DNA of 11,822 nucleotides, from the NCBI GenBank assembly GCA_001995005.1, contig MDJN01000105.1:1-11822 (forward strand), read 5' to 3'. Made by a program: the position numbers and the translations under genes. Below are positions 1 through 5,384 of the stretch, piece by piece. This stretch comes from Candidatus Parepulonipiscium sp. PG-Nun2H_MBin03. GTDB taxonomy: Bacteria; Bacillota; Clostridia; Lachnospirales; Cellulosilyticaceae. Every line of letters starts with the position of its first letter. Within the stretch, counting starts at the first letter, position 1. The notes beneath the pieces are model-generated. The model had not been told where the DNA came from, did not search any database, and saw nothing but the letters and a program-made list of their open reading frames with translations.

Positions 1-76
1 GGTTCCCGAGTGGTCAAAGGGGGCAGACTGTAACTCTGTTGCTTCGGCTTCGAAGGTTCAAATCCTTCTCCCACCA
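1..76 (+). tRNA. tRNA-Tyr (GTA), 5' end cut by the window edge
   Basis: The anticodon GTA is at 30-32 in a seven-base loop. The T-arm stem GAAGG/CCTTC is at 52-56 and 64-68. The 3' acceptor strand TCCCACC is at 69-75 with discriminator A76. The long variable arm (around 38-51) marks it as a class II tRNA, as expected for bacterial tyrosine tRNA. Matching the acceptor strand implies that the first five bases lie outside the window. The CCA tail is not encoded. Confidence 0.95.
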
Positions 77-102
77 TCATCAACCATTTATAATTATAAT
101 AT

Positions 103-176
<74 letters not shown>

Positions 177-179
177 CTT

Positions 180-252
<73 letters not shown>

Positions 253-257
253 TGAGT

Positions 258-287
258 AAAAAGAGAAGCGATAAGCTTCTCTTTTTT
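258..287. terminator. Bidirectional terminator between tRNA-Phe and tcdA
   Basis: A 9-bp stem (261-269 with 275-283) has a GATAA loop, an A-run on the left and a T-run at 282-287 on the right. It reads as a rho-independent terminator on the + strand for the tRNA cluster. The A-run at 258-262 gives a T-run on the - strand, so it can also end the thyA-folA-tcdA transcript. Confidence 0.85.
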
Positions 288-317
288 GTTTGCATTAAAT
301 TTATGTTTGCATTAAAT
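284..317. repeat. 17-bp tandem duplication at the tcdA 3' end
   Basis: Positions 284-300 and 301-317 match at 16 of 17 bases (core TGTTTGCATTAAAT). The one mismatch falls in the stop codon (301-303) of the - strand gene. The left copy overlaps the T-run of the terminator. It looks like a local slippage duplication that may have reset the end of the gene. Confidence 0.7.
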
Positions 318-1002
318 CTTTAATTACTGCACTAGCTATAATAAGACCACATACAGATGGAACAAAAGCTACAGAAGCTGGAGTAGGACGACGAGTATCA
401 TCTGTGAAATGATTTGATTTTATAGGCTGTTCTGTGGAATAAACAACTTTTAATTTTTTTACGCCTCGTTTTTTAAGTTCATGTCGCATAACTTTTGCTA
501 GAGGACACATACTTGTTTTATATATGTCAGTTATAACAAATTTAGTAGGATCTAGTTTGTTGGCAGCACCCATAGCACTAATAATATTTATATTTGCTAG
601 AGTACATCTTTCGATCAAATCTATTTTAGAGCTCACCATATCTATGGCATCTACTACATAATCATAATCAGTTGACAATAATTGTAAGGCATTTGTAGCA
701 GTATATAATTGTTTATGAATAACAATATTTAGATTAGGATTTATACTGAGTAATCTGTCTCGCATAACATTAACTTTAGGTTGTCCTACCGTTAAATGAG
801 TAGCATGTATTTGCCTATTTATATTTGATATACATATATCGTCACTATCAATTAATACAATATTACCAACTCCAGTTCTAACTAGAGCTTCGGCGGTATA
901 GGAGCCGACTCCTCCTATACCAAAGATAGCTACTTTTTTTGTTGAGAGTATTTGTAATGTATCTGTGCCCAGTAACATTTCAGTTCGTGTAAAAGCGTGC
1001 AT
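301..1002 (-). CDS. tcdA: tRNA threonylcarbamoyladenosine dehydratase (TcdA/CsdL, ThiF-E1 family)
   Basis: This is an ATP-dependent enzyme that cyclises t6A at position 37 of ANN-decoding tRNAs to ct6A by an adenylation mechanism like ThiF/MoeB/E1. The 233-residue protein has the Rossmann nucleotide loop GIGGVGS at 28-34, the acidic residues of IDSDD at 51-55, and the NRQIHAT motif at 62-68 with the arginine that acts on ATP. The later segment KLDPTKF...IYKTSMCPLAKVMR (149-173) is typical of TcdA rather than ThiF or MoeB. The length is close to that of shorter Firmicutes homologues. The start is supported by AAGGAAG seven bases upstream. It lies 50 bases after folA on the same strand and is probably the last gene of the thyA operon. 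A 17-bp duplication sits at its 3' end. The family call is confident; the exact tRNA substrate is from family knowledge. Confidence 0.92.
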   Translation of the reverse strand: MHAFTRTEMLLGTDTLQILSTKKVAIFGIGGVGSYTAEALVRTGVGNIVLIDSDDICISNINRQIHATHLTVGQPKVNVMRDRLLSINPNLNIVIHKQLYTATNALQLLSTDYDYVVDAIDMVSSKIDLIERCTLANINIISAMGAANKLDPTKFVITDIYKTSMCPLAKVMRHELKKRGVKKLKVVYSTEQPIKSNHFTDDTRRPTPASVAFVPSVCGLIIASAVIKDLMQT

Positions 1003-1052
1003 AAATAATCTTCCTTATATCAGTTATTTAGATTTTAAGGTATCTATAACCT

Positions 1053-1529
1053 CTATTTGCGTATCCATTTGGTAAATTTATAATCTATAGGATTAGCAAT
1101 ATCTTGCTTAGAAGTAGTATCAATACATATGAAATCTGAAGTATAATTAGGAAATTCGGTATCACCATCTACATGTATATCTACTAGTGTAATATATAAT
1201 ACGTCTGTGTAAGGTAGAAACAAATTATAGATTTTACCACCCCCAATTATAAAAACATCTTCTACAGATTTAGCAAATTTAAGTGCACTTTCAAAGTCAT
1301 TGAATATCTCTACATCCCGTATAGGTTTATATGAACTATTAGCAAGTATAATTTCACGTCTATGGGGTAACGGTTTTTTTATACTCTCAAAAGTTTTTCT
1401 GCCCATAATGACAGTATGCCCCCAAGTAAGTTTCTTAAAATACTGTAAATCTTCTTTTATATACCAGGGTAGAGTATTATTGAGTCCAATTTGGTTATTA
1501 CTGCTAACTGCTACAATCATATTTATCAT
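1053..1529 (-). CDS. folA: Dihydrofolate reductase
   Basis: The enzyme reduces 7,8-dihydrofolate to tetrahydrofolate with NADPH, regenerating the cofactor consumed by ThyA. The 158-residue protein is the normal length for a chromosomal DHFR. It has the N-terminal IVAVSSNNQIG strand and loop (5-15), LPW at 20-22, the catalytic acid D27 in KEDLQYFK, the NADPH-binding segment VIMGRKTFESI (about 40-50), and FIIGGGKIYNLFLP (about 93-106) with the conserved GG. Its ATG overlaps the thyA stop as ATGA (1526-1529), so it is translationally coupled to the thyA 3' exon. An AGAGG site lies in the last thyA codons. A second in-frame ATG three codons in (1518-1520) is possible but less well placed. Confidence 0.96.
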   Translation of the reverse strand: MINMIVAVSSNNQIGLNNTLPWYIKEDLQYFKKLTWGHTVIMGRKTFESIKKPLPHRREIILANSSYKPIRDVEIFNDFESALKFAKSVEDVFIIGGGKIYNLFLPYTDVLYITLVDIHVDGDTEFPNYTSDFICIDTTSKQDIANPIDYKFTKWIRK

Positions 1530-1783
1530 ACTGCTACCTCTGCTTTAATAGTAGGATTAGGATTATACCCTATTAATTCAAAGTCTTCGTACCTAAAATC
1601 AAATATTGATTCTACTGGACGCATAATATTTATAGTAGGCAAGTCTTTTTCAGATCGAGATAACATTTCTTTAACTTGCTCAAGATGATTTGTATATATA
1701 TGAGCATCACCTATTGTATGAATAAAATCACCTACCCCTAGATTACATACATGTGCTACCATATGAACAAGTAGCGAATATGA
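1526..1783 (-). CDS. thyA: Thymidylate synthase, 3' exon (C-terminal third)
   Basis: This is the second exon of the interrupted thymidylate synthase. It reads SYSLLVHMVAHVC, then LGVGDFIHTIGDAHIYTNH with the dUMP-binding histidine and tyrosine, then PESIFDFRYEDFELIGY, and ends IKAEVAV, the usual ThyA C-terminus. It gives 85 residues plus the TGA stop. The first exon base is the complement of position 1783. It joins in phase 0 to the GCT codon ending at 3956, restoring PFNIA|SYSLL as in E. coli PFNIASYALL. An internal ATG at 1760-1762 opens a shorter reading frame, but no good ribosome site precedes it, so I regard it as an artefact of splitting. The stop overlaps the folA start. Confidence 0.93.
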   Translation of the reverse strand, partial: SYSLLVHMVAHVCNLGVGDFIHTIGDAHIYTNHLEQVKEMLSRSEKDLPTINIMRPVESIFDFRYEDFELIGYNPNPTIKAEVAV

Positions 1784-1841
1784 ATAGGATAAGTACCCAG
1801 CGCCTTGCTATGTTACCATAGTAGGTTTCCGAGCACTCTCC
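1784..1841 (-). ncRNA. Group II intron domain VI with branch-point A
   Basis: A long helix forms between 1829-1838 and 1791-1800 with every position paired, counting G-U pairs. It is capped by an inner hairpin CTATG-GTAA-CATAG (1821-1808). On the other side of a single unpaired A (complement of 1790), GGA (1841-1839) pairs with TCC (1789-1787). That A is the seventh base from the 3' splice site, the usual place for the branch-point adenosine of lariat splicing. Confidence 0.88.
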
Positions 1842-1845
1842 CCCA

Positions 1846-1879
1846 GAACCGTACTTACAAGTCTCCCTGTATACGGCTC
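1846..1879 (-). ncRNA. Group II intron domain V (catalytic hairpin)
   Basis: The element is exactly 34 nt, starting GAGCCGTAT and ending TACGGTTC. The catalytic triad AGC is at 1878-1876. Eight basal pairs (including a G-U) are followed by a two-base AG bulge on the 3' side. A six-pair upper stem is capped by a GAGA (GNRA) tetraloop. This matches the diagnostic domain V architecture in all parts and lies 13 nt after the RT stop codon. Confidence 0.96.
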
Positions 1880-1892
1880 ACAATCTATCAAT

Positions 1893-3296
1893 CTAACGTA
1901 TTTTATTTCTTTTAAACCCTTCGTTATAGAAGTAATATATTTTTGGGCCTTTTTTTGTGTCATATCTTATTCCTAGCTTACCATCTATGTTAAATTTCCG
2001 GAATACAGTTTTTACTGATATTTTATGTTTACAGCCCATTGTTTTAGCGAAACTATACTTCATTATATAATAAAATGAATTTAAACTACTTACATTCAGA
2101 GCTAGTCTATAGTAATTATATATACCTCTGATTTCAGCGTTATATGTTTTAAATATTTCCAAATTATCGTTATTGATTAAATACGCTCTGTGTTTTGGTT
2201 TCCATTCTTCTTTTCTGTTTTTCTGTATTATTTCAATTGCGTCGTATTCTTTAAGCTTGGATAACCATGCCTCTTGGGGCATTAGTAGTTTAACGTCACC
2301 TCTCATAGTTCTTTGTCTTATTACTTTGCCGGTTAGGTTTTTATGTTTATATTCATTCGATTTATTTATCATAATATCATAACCCAAAAACCTTACTTTA
2401 TTTTCACTATGAGTTATTAATGTTTTATTGTCTGACAGTTCTAGTTTAAGGTATTTGTGCAAGAAATCTTTTAGATTTTGTTTTATTTCAATTGCATCTT
2501 CTTTACTACCTATAACCCCTATCAAGAAATTGTCTGCATATCTTGTATAGCTTACCAATAATTCTTCTCTATTTTCATTCACATATTTTATTTGCTTTTC
2601 TATATATTTATCTAGTTTATCCAGATAGATATTAGATAATATAGGACTTATTATACTTCCTTGGGGAGTTCCAAAATAACTGTTATTAAATTTCCAATTT
2701 TCAAGATAACCTGCCCTTAAAAATTTCCAGATTAAGTTGATAAACCTTTCATCTTGAATATTTTCTTTTAATATACTAATTAGTATATGATAGTCTATAT
2801 TATCAAAAAAACTTTTAATATCGCCTTTAATATACCATTTAACTTCGCTATTTTTTGAGATATCCATTAAAGCTGTATGACAGCTTCTGTTAGGTCTAAA
2901 AGCATGGGAATTATTAGAAAACTGTGGTTCATATATGCTTTGCAAGATATTTTTTATTATTTCTTGTATTATTTTATCATCGATAGATGGTAATCCTAGA
3001 AGTTTTTCGTCTTCATTTTTCTTAGGAATATATATTTTTTTAGCTGGATTAGGTTTATAACTTTCATCTTTAATACTTTCTATTAGTTTATATATTCTTT
3101 CCTTATTCATACTACCTATAGTTTTGTTGTCAGAGCCTTCTGTCATATTATCTTTAGTAGAGCTAATTTTATTATATGCCATATAATAGAATTCTTCATT
3201 ATACAAATTTCTATATAGTCTATTATATTTATAATCTTCTTTTAACGCATTTTGTGTTAGAATGTCTAATATAATTTTTGGATTTCTCATGTGCAT
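1893..3296 (-). CDS. ltrA: Group II intron reverse transcriptase/maturase, endonuclease domain absent, YADN active site
   Basis: The protein helps fold and splice its host intron and copies it during retrohoming. Order of domains, in residues from the ATG: N-terminal RT0 region with YMAYNKI (about 38-44), RT core with the conserved HAFRPNRSCHTAL (131-143), KGDIKSFFDNID (157-168) with the first catalytic Asp159, GTPQGSIISPILSNIYL (209-225), and YADN at 253-256 where the family has YADD. The maturase (X) domain has AEIRGIYNYYRLA at 387-399. A short tail ends in GFKRNKIR; homologues usually continue into an HNH endonuclease there, which is absent. The start is ATG at 3294-3296, six bases after AGGAAGG. 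A GTG one codon upstream and an ATG two codons downstream are alternatives. It sits wholly in intron domain IV. Confidence 0.93.
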   Translation of the reverse strand: MHMRNPKIILDILTQNALKEDYKYNRLYRNLYNEEFYYMAYNKISSTKDNMTEGSDNKTIGSMNKERIYKLIESIKDESYKPNPAKKIYIPKKNEDEKLLGLPSIDDKIIQEIIKNILQSIYEPQFSNNSHAFRPNRSCHTALMDISKNSEVKWYIKGDIKSFFDNIDYHILISILKENIQDERFINLIWKFLRAGYLENWKFNNSYFGTPQGSIISPILSNIYLDKLDKYIEKQIKYVNENREELLVSYTRYADNFLIGVIGSKEDAIEIKQNLKDFLHKYLKLELSDNKTLITHSENKVRFLGYDIMINKSNEYKHKNLTGKVIRQRTMRGDVKLLMPQEAWLSKLKEYDAIEIIQKNRKEEWKPKHRAYLINNDNLEIFKTYNAEIRGIYNYYRLALNVSSLNSFYYIMKYSFAKTMGCKHKISVKTVFRKFNIDGKLGIRYDTKKGPKIYYFYNEGFKRNKIR

Positions 3297-3299
3297 CAC

Positions 3300-3955
3300 G
3301 CACCTTCCTGAATATATTTTAGACCGATAGACTAACCCCCTTCGCCATGTACTGAGTTTTCCTCAGCTCGGACTACTATGAGGTTTCTGTTACCTTATTG
3401 TCTTTCATTTCTCTCAGTTTGTATATAGGTATTACTCTATTTACTTCAGAAATATATCTATTAATTTAGAATGTACAACTTAGGTAATCTCCGTTTAGTA
3501 TATAATTAACAGTACAACATAATGTCGGATAGAACTTTCAATCTTTATTACTTGCTGTAATTGGAAATCTTGTGACCCCGACATAAAAGCAATCGCTTCA
3601 TACTTTTATGCCTATATAACTCCGTTTCGTCATAGGTTATATACAAGATACATACCGTCTCAATAGTTTTTCGGTATGAGATTTAATAGCCTTCCTCGAT
3701 TTATTCTTCACGCAGTTTAGCATTTATCCTCGTTTATGTTAGTTTACCTCGACGTTCAGTCGCAACTTTAGCTATTAGTTGACTTACGCCTTTATAACCA
3801 TGCTACACTCCCCCATATTCCTTTCGGTCAGGGATAAGGCTATTGGTAATAAGAGTATTAATTTAGGTCTGTCTCTTAGTGTGTTACAATCCACACAATT
3901 AATTATATACCACGATAAGTTTATGGTTTCCTACAAATTTATCTTACGGACGCAC
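3300..3955 (-). ncRNA. Group II intron domains I-III (and start of IV), no gene
   Basis: This 656-nt stretch between exon 1 and the RT start holds no supported protein gene. Its expected content is the large domain I scaffold, then domains II and III. I could place only the 5' GTGCG end, the EBS1 stem-loop, and several GA-rich hairpins near 3335-3380, such as CTGAG-GAAAA-CTCAG. A 66-codon + strand frame at 3779-3979 is antisense to the ribozyme and is not a gene. Confidence 0.85.
3582..3610 (-). ncRNA. EBS1 stem-loop of intron domain I
   Basis: An 8-bp perfect stem CATAAAAG/CTTTTATG (3610-3603 and 3589-3582) holds a 13-nt loop containing AGCGAT (3597-3592). AGCGAT is the exact complement of ATCGCT, the last six bases of thyA exon 1 (IBS1). 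The base just 5' of it is A, which can pair with the first base of exon 2 (T), as in a delta-delta' contact. This is the target-recognition loop that fixes the 5' splice site. Confidence 0.87.
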
Positions 3956-4477
3956 AGCGATGTTAAAAGGTACGCCTAAAAATGTGTCTGCTGAACGTTG
4001 ATATAACTGGCATGACAATTTATTATTAGCCACATAAAATTGAAAGAACATATGACATGGGGGCAATGCCATCTTGTCAATTTCTGCCACATTCCATGCA
4101 TTAACAATTAGTCGTCTAGAATCAGGATTAGTTTTAATCTCATGTATTACCTTAGTTATCTGGTCAATTCCAAAAAAATCCCGCCATTGTTTACCGTATA
4201 CGGGCCCCAAATTGCCATTTTCATCTGCCCAAGCATCCCAGATATGAACATTATTATCTACGAGATATTTTATATTCGTATCTCCGCTTAAAAACCATAA
4301 AAGTTCATGTACTACGCCTTTAAAATAGGTGCGTTTTAGAGTTACTAGTGGAAAACCTTTACTTAAATCAAATCGCATTTGATATCCAAAAGTACTTATA
4401 GTGCCTATTCCTGTTCTGTCTAATTTTTTTACTCCATTATCTAAAATGTGTTGAACTAAATCTCTATATTGCTTCAA
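3956..4477 (-). CDS. thyA: Thymidylate synthase, 5' exon (N-terminal two thirds)
   Basis: ThyA methylates dUMP to dTMP using 5,10-methylene-tetrahydrofolate, releasing dihydrofolate. The exon encodes 174 residues. It has the N-terminal DRTGIGT loop with the phosphate-binding Arg, HELLWFLSGDTN, IWDAWADENGNLGPVYGKQWR, DSRRLIVNAWN, the catalytic cysteine in LPPCHMFFQFYV, CQLYQRSADTFLG, and it stops after PFNIA. With exon 2 the protein is 259 residues, close to E. coli ThyA (264); the difference lies in the short loop after GKQWR. I choose the TTG at 4475-4477. AGGAG (4490-4486) is 8 bases upstream, and the protein then begins MKQY as in E. coli. The GTG three codons upstream (4484-4486) overlaps the ribosome site. 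Unspliced, the frame runs V-R-P-stop into the intron. Confidence 0.94.
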
Positions 4478-4498
4478 AAGCCTCACTCCTTTTATGCC

Positions 4499-4527
4499 AT
4501 TTTAAACTAATTTTATAGATTTTGCAA
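4499..4527 (-). promoter_or_regulatory. Probable thyA promoter (sigma-A type)
   Basis: On the - strand TTGCAA (4527-4522) is followed after exactly 17 bases by TAAAAT (4504-4499). Transcription would start about 15 bases before the TTG codon, leaving a short leader that just includes the AGGAG site. It is back to back with the birA-side promoter. Confidence 0.6.
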
Positions 4528-4533
4528 ATTAAA

Positions 4534-4562
4534 TTAACTTCACGCTTAAAATATGATATGAT
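4534..4562 (+). promoter_or_regulatory. Probable promoter of the BirA-like gene (sigma-A type)
   Basis: TTAACT (4534-4539) and TATGAT (4557-4562) are separated by 17 bases on the + strand. A second TATGAT overlaps at 4552-4557 but has poorer spacing. The gene starts 28 bases after the -10 box, with AAGGAAT as its ribosome site. Confidence 0.55.
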
Positions 4563-4589
4563 AGATAAAAAATATATAAGGAATAAGCT

Positions 4590-5324
4590 ATGCGAGAGAA
4601 AGTTTTAAATTATTTAGAAGAGACAAAAGGAGATTTTATATCTGGGGAACAAATAGCCACAGATTTAAAGATAACCAGAACTGCTGTATGGAAACATATA
4701 AAATATTTAAGAGAGTTAGGTTATGATATAGAGTCTACCAAAAAGATGGGTTATAAATTAAATATAAACTCAGATATACTATCTTATGTAAAGGTTAATA
4801 CTCACTTAGACAAAGCAATAGATATAAAAATATATAAGCAATTATCTTCAACAAATAAGGAGATACGACAATACACTAATAAATTTTTAGTAATAGCCAC
4901 AGAAGAACAGACTGAAGGTATTGCAAATGGAGGTAGTAAATTTTATTCTCCTGACGGAAAAGGAGTATATATGAGTATTCTAATGCAGCCTAACTTAAAA
5001 TTAGGAGATATTCATACATTTATGGATTTGATAAATTCTGCTATAGTGAATGGCATAGAAAAAAATACTACAGTAAGGCTGAGTATTAGTGATAAAAATG
5101 ATATATTGTATGAGGATAAAAAGTTGGGTGGTATTTTATCGCAAGTTAATTATGAATATGTTACGCAAGATATATATGAGATAATAATAGGGATTGGTAT
5201 GTATATATATAGCGGAAATTACTTTTCGTTATGGGATATATTAGGCAAATATTGTAATAGAAGTGAAATAATAGCTAGTATAATAAATGAAATTTATGCA
5301 GATATAAGTATTTTTTTGGACTAA
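4590..5324 (+). CDS. BirA-like protein: intact HTH, degenerate biotin-ligase domain
   Basis: Bifunctional BirA proteins activate biotin, attach it to carboxylases, and repress biotin genes. Here residues 1-60 form a good winged helix-turn-helix (ISGEQIATDLKITRTAVWKHIKYLRELGY, then GYKL). The ligase domain is recognisable from SSTN (86-89), EEQTEG (105-110), SPDGKGVYMS (120-129), KKLGGILSQ (177-185) and GIGMYIYS (201-208). The key motifs have decayed. The GRGRxGR biotin/ATP loop after EEQT is replaced by GIANGGSKF, and the catalytic lysine of KWPND is replaced (SDKNDI at 167-172, serine in the lysine position). At 244 residues it lacks the usual C-terminal SH3-like domain of roughly 320-residue homologues. 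The frame is open, so it may be a DNA-binding sensor rather than a ligase. A normal ligase would have to be encoded elsewhere. It sits 60 bases before the next gene on the same strand. Confidence 0.8.
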   Translation: MREKVLNYLEETKGDFISGEQIATDLKITRTAVWKHIKYLRELGYDIESTKKMGYKLNINSDILSYVKVNTHLDKAIDIKIYKQLSSTNKEIRQYTNKFLVIATEEQTEGIANGGSKFYSPDGKGVYMSILMQPNLKLGDIHTFMDLINSAIVNGIEKNTTVRLSISDKNDILYEDKKLGGILSQVNYEYVTQDIYEIIIGIGMYIYSGNYFSLWDILGKYCNRSEIIASIINEIYADISIFLD

Positions 5325-5384
5325 TTCTAACATAGGCCTCTGAAACATAAAATAAAATATATCAATAAACTAGGAGGGCTTAAT

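Larger units (their letters stand above)
1784..3955 (-). mobile_element. Complete group II intron inside thyA, with intron-encoded RT
   Basis: This is a self-splicing ribozyme and retroelement of 2,172 nt, in sense orientation with thyA. The 5' end is GTGCG (3955-3951), matching the group II consensus GUGYG, and the 3' end is AT, matching AY. Domain V is at 1846-1879 and domain VI with a bulged A is at 1784-1841. The RT gene occupies domain IV (1893-3296). About 650 nt of domains I-III precede it. EBS1 (3592-3597) is perfectly complementary to the last six bases of exon 1. Removing exactly this segment restores the ThyA reading frame without a gap. The RT resembles the chloroplast-like/mitochondrial-like lineage from memory; the RNA subclass (IIA or IIB) was not settled. 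I did not find a convincing EBS2. Confidence 0.95.

Noticed and set aside
1526..1762. Separate 78-residue gene for a thymidylate synthase fragment starting at the internal ATG
   Set aside because: The frame is open upstream to the splice junction and encodes the missing SYSLLVH; no Shine-Dalgarno precedes the ATG. It is the rest of exon 2.
3740..3780. Possible EBS2 (for example AGGTA near 3745 matching TACCT in exon 1)
   Set aside because: The matching exon bases lie too far from IBS1 and only five bases pair, so the assignment is not supported.
1784..3955. Group I intron, by analogy with phage T4 td
   Set aside because: The GTGCG start, domain V and VI, bulged A and an RT/maturase gene are group II features. 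No LAGLIDADG or GIY-YIG endonuclease is present.
3779..3979. 66-codon + strand open frame across the intron 5' end
   Set aside because: It is antisense to intron domain I and crosses the splice site. It has no ribosome site and no recognisable protein.
1526..4477. thyA as a pseudogene broken by an insertion
   Set aside because: Both exons are uninterrupted with all catalytic residues, and the intron ends, domain V, domain VI and EBS1 are intact, so splicing should restore the protein.
4534..4540. TTAAC as a BirA operator half-site
   Set aside because: The Firmicutes operator needs an inverted partner about 15 bases away and none is present.
5329..5354. CATAAAATA upstream of the repeat protein, matching the sigma-K/E -10 pattern CATANNNTA
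   Set aside because: The nearest AC-type -35 is only about 14 bases away, shorter than expected, and such -10 strings are common in AT-rich DNA. Not enough to claim a sporulation promoter.
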